NCBI GenBank assembly: GCA_025935235.1
Contig: JAICVT010000207.1
Span: forward strand, 1 to 7,886
Reading direction: 5' to 3'
DNA length: 7,886 nt
Source: Ktedonobacterales bacterium
GTDB lineage: Bacteria > Chloroflexota > Ktedonobacteria > Ktedonobacterales > JADMIN01
The notes beneath the pieces are model-generated. The model had not been told where the DNA came from, made no database searches, and worked only from the letters and a program-made list of their open reading frames with translations. How positions within the stretch are numbered: position 1 is the stretch's first letter; each line of letters opens with the position of its first letter. Made by a program: the position numbers and the translations under genes. Positions 1 to 7,118 of the stretch are shown in pieces.

Positions 1-2864
1 CACCACGGCGTCCCCGCCGCGTTGGCGCACAGTGCGACCGTCGCGGCGGCTCCCGGCGCGGGCTGGCTGAGCGCCAGCGTGACAACGTGCCACGCATCGA
101 GCCGCAGCGCGATGCCGCTGTGTAATCCGGCGCTGTGTGATGCGTTCGCGGCGTCGGATGGCGCCACGCGGACGGTGAGCGAGAAGTCGCCCGCTGGCGC
201 GCCCTGCGCTACCGCGACGCTCGGAGCCGATGCTGACGAGGCTGGGATGGAGAGCGTCAGCGCGCCCTGCGCCACCTGCGCCAGCGGCGCGCCCGCGACG
301 TTGGCGACAGGAGTCGCTGCCAGCAGCCAGCGAGGATCGAGCGCGGCGCCGCTGAAATCATCGCTAAACGCCGCTGGGTCAGGCGCGACGCCCAGCGCGA
401 CGGATGTAGAGTTGGGCGTCAGGCCGGGCGTGAGTGAGCGTAGCGCCGCTGGCGCGCCGAGCAGCAGCGCGCCAGAGCCACTCGCCGCCAGCAGCGCGCT
501 CAGTGGCTTACCCCGCTGGTCGGGCAATCCCAGCGCCAGCGCGACACTCACTCCCGTCGCGCTGGCGGCTGGCGCGGCGCTATTCGGCGTCGGCGTATAC
601 GTTGGAGTCGTCGCCTGAACTGCGGGCGCCGTTGGCGTGGACGACGCGGAGCCAGCGGCTGTGGACGTGGATGCAGGCGTCAGCGCAATCGTTCCCAGCG
701 CCGTCCAGGCGCCGATGGCCGGGGCGGGCGCTCCCGACGCGCTCTGTGCGCCGCTCTCGGCGGGTGGGAGCGCGAAGGCGCCCACGCTCACTCGCGCTTG
801 CGTCGCGGCGGGCGCCGGGGTGGATGTGGCGCCAGGTGTAGCGGTGGATGGAGCGCCGCTCGCTCCGCTGCTTGCTCCGGCGCTCATCGCGTCCGCCGCA
901 TAGACCTGGAGGATGGTTGCGGCGCTCGCGTCGGCTGGCGGCTGAACGACCGCCGCCAGCGCCACACTGGTCGGCGTGGGCAGCCGCAGCGGCGTCGCGC
1001 TCCAGGGTCGCTGGCCGCCCGCCGCGCCGCCAGATGCGTCGCGCAGCAGCCAGACCTGCCCGGCGGCGCCCGTGGCGAGCAGATCCAGCTCGCCCGCCGC
1101 GCTGGACGTCTGCGCGGCCCCTTGCGGCGCTGAGGCGACGATCAGGTGGGGCGCCAGCGCGCTGGCCACGCCAGGAAGCGGCGCCGCCGACCATGCGCTC
1201 CAGCCGGGCGGCGCATCCGGCGCGGGCGCCAGAGTAGCAGTGGCTGTCGCGGCGCTAGTGGTTGCGGTTGCCCCGGTGGATGGCGGGCTGGCGGCGCTCG
1301 GCGCGCTCCAGTCGGCCTCGTAGAGCCGCCCATCCGCGCCGATGGCTAGCGCCCGCAGCCCTGCCGCGCTCGGCGTCAGCGCCAGCACAGGAGCGCTCTG
1401 GAATCCACTGGTCTGCGCCGGGCGCCCCAGCGACACCCAGACGCCAAGCATGCCCGCTGGACCGCCGCACAGCCAGATGGCGCCATCGCTGCCCAGCGCG
1501 CCCACCAGCATCCCGTGCTGACTCGTCCACTGCGCCGACACCCCGCTCACGAGCGCCGCGCCCGGTGGCGCGCCCAGCGCCTGCCATGCGACGCTCGCCT
1601 GCCGCGACGATGTGTTGGCGGGCGTATAGGCGGAGTAGAGCGCGCCATCCTGTCCGCGCGCGAAGATGTAGCGCTCGCCGGAGGGCAGCGTGACCACCGC
1701 TGGCGTCTGATCGGGCGCCAGCGCCACGCCCGGCGGCGCGCCCAGGGGCTTGACCACCGCCTGCGGCGTCGCCTGTGAGCCTGCCAGACGCTCTGGCGTG
1801 TGCGTGTCGGACCAGACCAACTCGGCGAGCGCGCCGCTGTTTGTCACGATGACGCCCTGCGCCAGCGAGGGTAGCGTGGACGCTGCGGACGCGGTTGGCG
1901 CGGTTGGCGCGGCGGTCGCGGGCGCTCCACCCGGCGTGGCGGTCGTCGCCCCCGTCTGGCCGCCCTTGCCCGTTGGGAAGTGGCCGGAACCACGCGATGA
2001 ATGCAGCCAGCCGTAGAGCGCCCGCCCGCCGTTGAGGCCATAGGTCGAGCCGAGCGCCCATGCGCCTGTCGCGCTCTGGGTGAGGGTGGTCGTCTCGCTG
2101 GGGATATTGACCGCCTCGGCGCCGCGATGCCCCAGCATATTCTCCTCGACAAAGGTGATGTGTCCGCCGCCGACCGCCGCCACGACCGCTACATGCCCAC
2201 CCGCAGGGCCAGCGGGCCACGGTCGCCCCGCGCTATCCAGCGAGCCCCACACCAGGATGTCGCCGGGCGCTGGGGGCTGCTGTGAGACGCCATCGCGCTC
2301 GGCGCTGAAGTCACCGGGGTGGTGGCCGCCCAGCCACAGGTACGGCGCATCCCCGCGCCAGCCGCCCGGCGCGTCGCCATAGGCCCAGGCAGCGAAGCGC
2401 GCCACCAGTTCCACACACTGAAAGCTCCACCCGTAGCCATCTGAGGTGGCTCTGCCCGGCGCGCAGTCGCCGCTGGCCGCGTGGGCTGGCGCGGCGTCGC
2501 AACTCACGTTGGCGCCGCCCGGCGCGAGCTGGTTGACGCCGTTAGCGCAGACTGGCACGCCGAACCAGCCGCCCGGCGCGTCGAAGCCTGGCAGGATGGT
2601 CGCGCCCCACAGCGAGCCGTTCGTGGCGGTGGGGTCAGCCTGCGCCAACCGCGCGCACGATGCGGTTGTCGGTGGGCGCGCGGCCGTCAGAGAAGCCGAG
2701 AGGGTGAGCGGCGTGAGGGGCGCGGCCAGCGCGGCGGGGACGCCGAACGAGAGCACGGCAAGCAGCCAGAATGTGAGGGCGAGCAGCGCGCGGGCGCCGA
2801 CGCCGCGCGTCCGGCGGGAACGCGGACAAGACCCAATCCGCGCTGCTGGAATCCGCGATCGCAT
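1..2864 (-). CDS. Secreted CHAP-domain protein with beta-propeller-like repeats and ConA-like domain (3' end outside window)
   Basis: Probable extracellular cell-wall amidase or peptidase. I translated this frame by hand: it is open for 954 codons from the ATG at 2862-2864 to the left edge. The ATG has GGAGG 9 bases upstream and starts an Arg-rich n-region, a hydrophobic stretch (about residues 26-46) and a likely signal-peptidase site near ALAA/P (47-49). The CHAP domain spans about residues 140-260: Cys150 in FQCVELV, His224 in GGHVAVV, and Glu240 and Asn242 in FVEEN. This matches the Cys-His-Glu-Asn quartet of CHAP enzymes. Cys70, 106, 122 and 134 could form disulfides. After a Thr/Ala/Pro linker (297-330), repeats with a G-x-(D/A)-G-x-hydrophobic-aromatic motif centre near residues 406, 460, 511 and 602 and resemble PLL-type beta-propeller blades. 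DDFSG at 835 followed by LDPRW opens a concanavalin-A-like domain of the GH43 C-terminal/DUF1349 type. CHAP assignment is firm; propeller and ConA calls are from remembered family patterns. Substrate is unknown. Confidence 0.88.
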   Translation of the reverse strand, partial: MRSRIPAARIGSCPRSRRTRGVGARALLALTFWLLAVLSFGVPAALAAPLTPLTLSASLTAARPPTTASCARLAQADPTATNGSLWGATILPGFDAPGGWFGVPVCANGVNQLAPGGANVSCDAAPAHAASGDCAPGRATSDGYGWSFQCVELVARFAAWAYGDAPGGWRGDAPYLWLGGHHPGDFSAERDGVSQQPPAPGDILVWGSLDSAGRPWPAGPAGGHVAVVAAVGGGHITFVEENMLGHRGAEAVNIPSETTTLTQSATGAWALGSTYGLNGGRALYGWLHSSRGSGHFPTGKGGQTGATTATPGGAPATAAPTAPTASAASTLPSLAQGVIVTNSGALAELVWSDTHTPERLAGSQATPQAVVKPLGAPPGVALAPDQTPAVVTLPSGERYIFARGQDGALYSAYTPANTSSRQASVAWQALGAPPGAALVSGVSAQWTSQHGMLVGALGSDGAIWLCGGPAGMLGVWVSLGRPAQTSGFQSAPVLALTPSAAGLRALAIGADGRLYEADWSAPSAASPPSTGATATTSAATATATLAPAPDAPPGWSAWSAAPLPGVASALAPHLIVASAPQGAAQTSSAAGELDLLATGAAGQVWLLRDASGGAAGGQRPWSATPLRLPTPTSVALAAVVQPPADASAATILQVYAADAMSAGASSGASGAPSTATPGATSTPAPAATQARVSVGAFALPPAESGAQSASGAPAPAIGAWTALGTIALTPASTSTAAGSASSTPTAPAVQATTPTYTPTPNSAAPAASATGVSVALALGLPDQRGKPLSALLAASGSGALLLGAPAALRSLTPGLTPNSTSVALGVAPDPAAFSDDFSGAALDPRWLLAATPVANVAGAPLAQVAQGALTLSIPASSASAPSVAVAQGAPAGDFSLTVRVAPSDAANASHSAGLHSGIALRLDAWHVVTLALSQPAPGAAATVALCANAAGTPW

Positions 2865-2873
2865 CGGCCCTGA

Positions 2874-2878
2874 CCTCC
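2874..2878 (-). promoter_or_regulatory. Ribosome binding site of the CHAP gene
   Basis: On the minus strand GGAGG sits 9 bases before the ATG at 2862-2864. It fixes this start over the GTG at 2878-2880, which opens a different frame that lacks the signal peptide and CHAP motifs. Confidence 0.8.
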
Positions 2879-3054
2879 ACTCTGACGTTCAGGCCACGCT
2901 GATCCCATCACTCACTGCCAAGCGGCGCCAGGCGGCGTGCGAGACGCGGCGTGGCGCCCGCTCACCGTTTCTGACGGCTGACCTCCGCGCTATCTACAAC
3001 GAAGAGGCGCCAGCATTGGGAGCGCATCACCGGCGCGCTCTCAAGTATGCTCTC

Positions 3055-3063
3055 AGTGTACCA
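3055..3063 (-). promoter_or_regulatory. Candidate extended -10 element for the CHAP gene
   Basis: The minus strand reads TGGTACACT, a TGn-extended -10 (TACACT matches TATAAT at 4 of 6 positions). No good -35 lies at the usual distance, which is tolerable for an extended -10. The leader would be about 185 bases. A competing candidate is -10 CATACT (3044-3049) with -35 TTGCCC (3068-3073) and an 18-base spacer, also on the minus strand. Motif matching only; which one is used is unknown. Confidence 0.3.
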
Positions 3064-3142
3064 GCACGGGCAACGGGCGAGGCGAGCGAGGCGGGCGCGT
3101 CAGGCCAGCGTGAGCCACTCCACACTTACCCGTTATACAGAG

Positions 3143-3151
3143 TGATACACT
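3143..3151 (+). promoter_or_regulatory. Candidate extended -10 element for the DUF4126 gene group
   Basis: The plus strand reads TGATACACT, the same extended -10 as on the opposite strand at 3055-3063 apart from the free base. The -35 region is weak. Transcription would start near 3158, giving a leader of about 77 bases before the GTG at 3235. A second -10-like hexamer, TATACA, lies at 3134-3139. The call rests on motif resemblance and on its place upstream of a rightward five-gene group. Confidence 0.35.
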
Positions 3152-3156
3152 ACGCC

Positions 3157-3178
3157 CAGGCGTCCAGCCGGACGCCTG
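3157..3178 (+). promoter_or_regulatory. Perfect 9-bp stem-loop at the predicted transcript start
   Basis: CAGGCGTCC (3157-3165) and GGACGCCTG (3170-3178) are perfect inverted arms around the 4-base loop AGCC. The structure starts about 6 bases after the candidate -10, so it would sit at the 5' end of the rightward mRNA. It could be a stabilising 5' hairpin or a dyad operator for a dimeric repressor. No T-run follows, so it is not an ordinary intrinsic terminator. The inverted repeat is certain; the role is inferred. Confidence 0.5.
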
Positions 3179-3220
3179 TATCGCGCGGAGGCCGCTGGTC
3201 GGCGCTGCCGCAAGAACCGG

Positions 3221-3225
3221 GGAGG
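3221..3225 (+). promoter_or_regulatory. Ribosome binding site deciding the DUF4126 GTG start
   Basis: GGAGG, within a longer G-rich run, lies 9 bases before the GTG at 3235-3237. This supports the GTG as the start although the frame is open much further upstream. Confidence 0.75.
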
Positions 3226-3234
3226 GCGCTTTCA

Positions 3235-3987
3235 GTGAATCCTCTTGATAGCATCACCAATCCCTTCAGCGACCAGGCGATTCTGGCGCTGGTCGCGGCG
3301 CTGGGCCTCAGCTCCACCGCCGGCCTGCGCGCGGTGGCGACGCTCTTTGCGATCGGCGTGGTCAGCGACATCAATGTCAACGGGCATCCGCTGCTGACGC
3401 TGCATGGCAACTTTACTGTGCTGGGGTCCACGCCAGTGCTGATCGTGCTGGGCGTGCTGACGATAGTCGAGATTCTGGTAGATAAGTTCCCCGTGCTAGA
3501 TAGCCTGAACGATGTCATCCACACGGTCATCCGCCCGGTGGTGGGCGCGGTGATCGTGGCTGGCACCACCAACACGCTCAGCGACACGAATGTCTGGATC
3601 GCGGCGGGGGTCGGCGCGGTGCTGGCGTTCAGCGTGCATGCCACCAAGTCAACGACGCGCGTGGCGACCACGGCGGCCACCGCTGGCATCGGCAACCCCG
3701 TCGTCTCGACGATGGAGGATGTGCTGGCGGTCGGCGCGATTCTGCTGATTGTCGTGGCCAAGTCCGTCGCGATCTTGAACGCGCAATGGGCGCCGTGGGT
3801 GGGGCTGGCGCTGCTGATTATTGTCTTGCTGGCCGTGCTGTTGATCGTGCTGCTGGCCTGGCGCATTAGTGTGGCCATTGTGCGCGTCTTCAAGCCCAAG
3901 CCCGCCAAAGCCAGCGCGGCGGTCACGGGCGCATCCGCCGCATCCGCCGCATCCGCTATCCCGCTGGAGCGGCAGCCAGCGGAGTGA
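3235..3987 (+). CDS. DUF4126 family integral membrane protein
   Basis: This 250-residue polytopic membrane protein has no established biochemical function. Hydrophobic segments lie at roughly residues 14-44, 64-82, 98-112, 119-137, 162-182 and 188-210. The DUF4126 signature is clear: an early STAGLRA segment (27-33), then E79 and V-D-K-F-P-V-L-D (82-89) followed by NDVIHTVIRP (92-101), then SVHATKSTTR (133-142) and the late NPVVSTMEDV (154-163). The C-terminal tail is basic and then Ala/Ser-rich, with an in-frame 9-bp tandem repeat. The GTG start is chosen for its ribosome binding site and because the family homology begins just after it. The upstream frame extension has neither. It is probably the first gene of the rightward group, 71 bases before the next. 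The family call is from motif recall and I consider it secure. Confidence 0.9.
   Translation: MNPLDSITNPFSDQAILALVAALGLSSTAGLRAVATLFAIGVVSDINVNGHPLLTLHGNFTVLGSTPVLIVLGVLTIVEILVDKFPVLDSLNDVIHTVIRPVVGAVIVAGTTNTLSDTNVWIAAGVGAVLAFSVHATKSTTRVATTAATAGIGNPVVSTMEDVLAVGAILLIVVAKSVAILNAQWAPWVGLALLIIVLLAVLLIVLLAWRISVAIVRVFKPKPAKASAAVTGASAASAASAIPLERQPAE
3931..3957 (+). repeat. Three tandem copies of a 9-bp unit
   Basis: GCATCCGCC is repeated twice and followed by a third copy differing in its last base (GCATCCGCT). The repeat is in frame and encodes Ala-Ser-Ala three times (residues 233-241) in the cytoplasm-facing or disordered tail of the DUF4126 protein. Copy number could vary by slippage without breaking the frame. 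Confidence 0.85.
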
Positions 3988-4005
3988 ACCTCACCTCACC
4001 CCCAG

Positions 4006-4030
4006 CCCCCTCTCCCACGGAGAGAGGGGG
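4006..4030 (+). repeat. C-rich/G-rich hairpin in the intergenic gap
   Basis: CCCCCTCTC (4006-4014) pairs perfectly with GAGAGGGGG (4022-4030) around a 7-base loop. An alternative fold pairs CTCTCC with GGAGAG. It is preceded by TCACCTCACCCCCAG, a pyrimidine-rich leader typical of dispersed interstitial repeats in Chloroflexota and some other bacteria. No T-run follows in either direction, so it is a poor intrinsic terminator. It may attenuate or stabilise mRNA between the DUF4126 gene and the next gene. Confidence 0.6.
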
Positions 4031-4058
4031 AGCAATTCAGAGGAGTTGACGAGACATC

Positions 4059-5633
4059 ATGCTGACCGGCGCCCCACCCGCTGACCGCGCGCCAGGCGCC
4101 CCTTCGCCCAGGCGGCGTGTCTGGCCGTGGGCCGCCGGATCGCTGCTGATTATGCTCGCCGTCATCGCCGCCACGCTGGTCGGGCATCGGCTGGCGGCGC
4201 AGGCGCGACTGGCCAGCCAGGTGTCGCCCGCGCCCGCGCTGCCGCCGCTCTCGGTTGAGGCAGTAGCTCACGCGCTGGGGCCGATCAATCAGCTCACGCT
4301 TGATCAGCAGGCACAGACGCTGGTAGCGCAGGTGCAGACGCAGCCCTGCCCACATGTCGGCCTCGCGCCGATCCCTGGGTGCGTCTCCAGCGAGAACATG
4401 CGGGCGGGCATCGTCTTCTACAACAGCGTGACTGGCGCCGTTCGCAGCCAGGCTATCAAGCCAACCGCTGAGGCGGGCGATGTTGTCGCGCTCACCAATA
4501 CGGCGCACAGCGTCACATATCTGCTCGACAACAGCGGCGTGACCTTCTACGACGACGCGACGGGCAAGCAGCTCGGTGGCTACACCAGCCAGTTTGTCGC
4601 GCGCGCGCAGGCGGCTGCGCTCGATGACCAGCTTGGCGTGATCTATGCGCTTGATGACCAGAGCACGCTCAACGCTTTCGACGCGACGAGCGGGCAGCTT
4701 GTGGCGACTGTGACGACGCCATCACGGGGTCTGCCGCAGCTTCTGGTAGATGCCAACGCGAGTCGCCTCTATCTCGTTGTGAGCAACGGAGGCGATGCGC
4801 CCACACTGCTCTACGCCTACAATGCCAGCGACCTCTCGCCGCTCGGCTCCTGGAGCCTGCCTAACGGCCTCCTGATGGCAGGGTTCGACAGCGCGACCCA
4901 CTCCCTCTACCTGAGCGGCGGCAATGCGCCCACGATCTCGCGCCTCGATCTGACAACACTGCCCGCGAGCCAGCCAATCGGCCCAGTCGCGCAAAGCGTG
5001 CCAGCCCATCCGGCGAGCGTTCTCGCGCTGAACGGCGCGAGCCGTTTTGGCTTCGACCACGCGAGCGGCGCGGCGCTGGTGATGACTAGCGCGGGCGTCG
5101 AGGCATACGCCACTGGCGCGGCGCGGCCCTATGCGGCGCTGCCGCTGGTGCGTGGACCCGTGGCTTATGGCGCGGAGAACTTGCCCTGGCTGCTGCCAGT
5201 GGATTCTAGCGCCGGGCTGGCTTACCTGCCGGGCGACGATAACACCATCCTGATCGTCAATATGGCTCAGCCGAGCAGCCACGCCGCGCCCAACGCGCTG
5301 ACCGCCGAGGTGATGGCCCGCGCGGGGCTGGCGAGCCTGCTGCCCGACACCAATCAGAATCCGCCCTTCCTCAGCGCGCAAACCTTTCCGCTGGGCGCTG
5401 GCTCGGTCGGCCGCGAGTACTACATCCACTACTCCGATCTCGGCTGGAAGGGGCCATACGCCGGGACGGCCAGCCTCAGCGACGTGAAAGCCGGAACGAC
5501 GGCGGGCGAGTATACAATGACGTTCAGCGTCACCTGGAACCAGCTCTTCCCGCGCACGCACAGCTGGACTGTCCAGATCACGCCCGATGGCCGCACGCAT
5601 CTGCTGGCCGACAGCGGCGACGGCCTCCCGTAG
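4059..5633 (+). CDS. Membrane-anchored beta-propeller protein of unknown function
   Basis: The protein has 524 residues. A short Pro/Arg-rich N-terminus ending in RRR (18-20) precedes one hydrophobic segment (about 22-42). This fits a type II signal anchor or uncleaved signal, leaving the rest outside. From about residue 115 there are repeated strand patterns such as GIVFYNSVTG, GVTFYDDATG, LGVIYALDDQ, LNAFDATSGQ and SRLYLVVSNG. These are characteristic of YVTN/YncE- or PQQ-like propeller blades, which report value-and-label strands every 40-50 residues. The C-terminal 100 residues look like a separate beta domain (EYYIHYSDLGW, EYTMTFSVTW). No catalytic motif was seen. AGGAG lies 13 bases before the ATG, rather far, so translation may be moderate; no better start is near. 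It sits 31 bases upstream of rph. Specific function cannot be named. Confidence 0.82.
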   Translation: MLTGAPPADRAPGAPSPRRRVWPWAAGSLLIMLAVIAATLVGHRLAAQARLASQVSPAPALPPLSVEAVAHALGPINQLTLDQQAQTLVAQVQTQPCPHVGLAPIPGCVSSENMRAGIVFYNSVTGAVRSQAIKPTAEAGDVVALTNTAHSVTYLLDNSGVTFYDDATGKQLGGYTSQFVARAQAAALDDQLGVIYALDDQSTLNAFDATSGQLVATVTTPSRGLPQLLVDANASRLYLVVSNGGDAPTLLYAYNASDLSPLGSWSLPNGLLMAGFDSATHSLYLSGGNAPTISRLDLTTLPASQPIGPVAQSVPAHPASVLALNGASRFGFDHASGAALVMTSAGVEAYATGAARPYAALPLVRGPVAYGAENLPWLLPVDSSAGLAYLPGDDNTILIVNMAQPSSHAAPNALTAEVMARAGLASLLPDTNQNPPFLSAQTFPLGAGSVGREYYIHYSDLGWKGPYAGTASLSDVKAGTTAGEYTMTFSVTWNQLFPRTHSWTVQITPDGRTHLLADSGDGLP

Positions 5634-5664
5634 CGCCGCGCCATTCTGGAAAGAGTTGCGATCC

Positions 5665-6378
5665 ATGCCACGCCATGAAGGGCGCGCCAGCGACGCGCTG
5701 CGCCCCGTCAGCATCACCGTTGATTACCTCAAGCGCGCCGAAGGCTCGGCGCTGATCGAGTTTGGCGATACGCGCGTGCTCTGCGTCGCCAGCATCGAGG
5801 ATGGCGTGCCGCCGTTCCTGGAGGGGCGCGGCCAGGGCTGGGTGACAGCGGAATACGCCATGTTGCCGCGCTCCGGCGCCACGCGCTCCCGGCGCGAGAG
5901 CGTGGCGGGCAAAGTGGGCGGGCGCACCCACGAGATTCAGCGGCTGATCGGGCGCTCGCTGCGCGCCGCGCTTGATCTGCGCGCTCTGGGCGAACGCACC
6001 ATCACGCTCGATTGCGACGTGCTTCAGGCGGATGGTGGCACCCGCACGGCGGCCATCACCGGCGCGTGGGTCGCGCTGCAACGCGCCACCAAGCGCCTCA
6101 AGGCCGAGGGCGCGCTACGAGCCGATCCGGTCAAGGCGCAGGTCGCCGCCATCAGCGTGGGCATCGTCAAGGGCGAGGCGCTGCTCGACCTCGACTACGC
6201 CGAGGACTCGCACGCCGAGGTGGACTCTAATGTCGTGATGACCGACGCGGGCGCGTTCATCGAGGTGCAGGGAACAGCCGAGGGCAAGCCGTTCACTCGC
6301 GCCCAGCTCGATGAGTTGCTGGCGCTGGCCGAGAAGGGCATCCGCGAGCTGCACGCGCTCCAGCGGCGCTCCGTGTGA
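5665..6378 (+). CDS. rph: Ribonuclease PH
   Basis: RNase PH is a phosphate-dependent 3'-5' exoribonuclease that trims tRNA precursors in the cytoplasm, normally as a hexameric ring. The 237-residue product has the family's usual length and near-identity in its conserved blocks: EFGDTRVLC (32-40), GQGWVTAEYAMLPRS (56-70), GGRTHEIQRLIGRSLR (85-100), TLDCDVLQADGGTRTA (114-129) and VDSNVVMTDAG (186-196). Arg87, Thr126 and Arg127 fit the phosphate-binding residues. Asp181 and Asp187 fit the catalytic aspartates known in Bacillus and Aquifex enzymes (offset by a few residues). The ATG at 5665 is preceded by GGAAAGAG with 9 bases of spacing. An earlier in-frame ATG at 5587 lies inside the upstream gene and has no homology. 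rph is often next to the ITPase gene rdgB; here a pentapeptide-repeat gene follows instead. Confidence 0.97.
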   Translation: MPRHEGRASDALRPVSITVDYLKRAEGSALIEFGDTRVLCVASIEDGVPPFLEGRGQGWVTAEYAMLPRSGATRSRRESVAGKVGGRTHEIQRLIGRSLRAALDLRALGERTITLDCDVLQADGGTRTAAITGAWVALQRATKRLKAEGALRADPVKAQVAAISVGIVKGEALLDLDYAEDSHAEVDSNVVMTDAGAFIEVQGTAEGKPFTRAQLDELLALAEKGIRELHALQRRSV

Positions 6379-6438
6379 CGGCGCAGACGGCGGGTGGGCC
6401 TTGCTCCGCGCGTGAGCGAGGTCAGGGAGTGAGGTCGC

Positions 6439-7095
6439 ATGCCAGCGCGTAAGCCGAAGAGCGGCGTCAACTCACCGCGCCTGCCCGCCACGCTGCCAGT
6501 CGCGGTATCGCCGCTGGATGAACTGCCCGCCGATGGCGAGACCTGCGCGGGTGTCGAACTGCGGGGCGCGGACTTCAGCGGGCGAGTCATCGCGCGGCCG
6601 CACTTCGATACGGTCATCTTTACGCAGGTGATGGCGACAGGCGTTCACTTCGACCACCTGCGCGCCGAAGATGCGCGCTTCACTGGCTGCAATCTGGCCA
6701 ACGCGCTCTGGCCTGAAGCCATGTGCAGCCGTCTGGAGTTCATCGGCTGCCGCATGACCGGATTCTCCGCGCAGGAGGCCGAGTTCGTGGATGTCGTCTT
6801 TCGCGATTGCAAGCTCGACCTGGCGCAGTTCTATCGCGCCAAGCTGCGCGGCGCGCGCTTCGAGGATTGCCCGCTCACGGGCGGCGACTTGCGCGGAGCC
6901 GATCTGACCGGGGCGGTGTTGGCACGCTGCGACCTGAGTGGCGCCGACCTCACGGGCGCCACGCTGGCGGGCGTGGACCTGCGCGCTTGCACAATAGACG
7001 GCGTGCGGATCGGCCCGCAGGAGTTGCGCGGCGCGACGGTGGACGAGGCGCAGGCGGTGGCGCTCGTCCGCGCGATGGGCATCACTGTCGAGTAG
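6439..7095 (+). CDS. Pentapeptide-repeat protein
   Basis: The 218-residue product has a Pro-rich, probably unstructured N-terminus (1-35) followed by an unbroken pentapeptide register. The central residue falls at positions 41, 46, 51 and so on to 191, giving 31 repeats. Most centres are Leu, Phe or Ile, with A/W/C/M exceptions at 66, 76, 91, 96, 106 and 111. The best repeats are LRGAD, LTGAV, LSGAD and LTGAT (151-175). This predicts a right-handed quadrilateral beta-helix of nearly eight coils. A short C-terminal helix-like segment ending ALVRAMGITVE resembles the capping or dimer segment of many family members. No other domain is attached. A-G-G-G-A-G and GAGG precede the ATG (9 and 4 bases). 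The length is like Qnr proteins that protect topoisomerases, but no Qnr-type loops are present, so that role is not claimed. Function unknown; 60 bases after rph. Confidence 0.92.
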   Translation: MPARKPKSGVNSPRLPATLPVAVSPLDELPADGETCAGVELRGADFSGRVIARPHFDTVIFTQVMATGVHFDHLRAEDARFTGCNLANALWPEAMCSRLEFIGCRMTGFSAQEAEFVDVVFRDCKLDLAQFYRAKLRGARFEDCPLTGGDLRGADLTGAVLARCDLSGADLTGATLAGVDLRACTIDGVRIGPQELRGATVDEAQAVALVRAMGITVE

Positions 7096-7118
7096 CGGTA
7101 TGAGGGGAGCGGCGACAC

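Larger units (their letters stand above)
2865..3234. other. Divergent intergenic region
   Basis: This is the 370-base gap between the leftward CHAP gene and the rightward DUF4126 gene. The DUF4126 reading frame stays open through it on the plus strand, but the translation there is Arg/Ala-rich with no domain pattern, so I treat it as non-coding. It is locally richer in A+T around 2990-3060 and 3120-3156 than the flanking genes. Its recognisable contents are two divergent -10-like elements, one stem-loop and the two ribosome binding sites listed separately. I saw no small gene or RNA gene in it. Confidence 0.7.

Noticed and set aside
22..618. Plus-strand 198-residue frame opposite the CHAP gene
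   Set aside because: It is Ala/Ser-rich and antisense to the ConA-like domain, with no start signal or recognisable domain.
532..1870. Frequent GCGCCAGCGC-like words, as if an iterated palindrome
   Set aside because: They correspond to repeated Ala-Leu-Ala codons with G/C third positions in the minus-strand gene, so codon use explains them.
1255..2220. 321-residue minus-strand frame inside the CHAP gene region
   Set aside because: It is Arg/Gly/Ala-rich shadow sequence; the neighbouring minus-strand frame carries the CHAP motifs and stays open for 954 codons.
2446..3234. Upstream extension of the DUF4126 frame to an ATG at 2446
   Set aside because: It runs antisense through the CHAP gene's signal peptide and active-site region and then through the intergenic region. 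Its translation has no domain pattern, and the GTG at 3235 has a good ribosome binding site.
3150..3926. 258-residue minus-strand frame opposite the DUF4126 gene
   Set aside because: It is Ser/Thr-rich and featureless, a third-position shadow of a G+C-rich membrane gene whose plus-strand translation matches a known family.
4006..4030. Intrinsic terminator after the DUF4126 gene
   Set aside because: The stem is strong but no T-run follows it on either strand.
5587..5664. Earlier in-frame ATG for RNase PH
   Set aside because: It lies inside the preceding gene; family homology and the ribosome binding site support the ATG at 5665.
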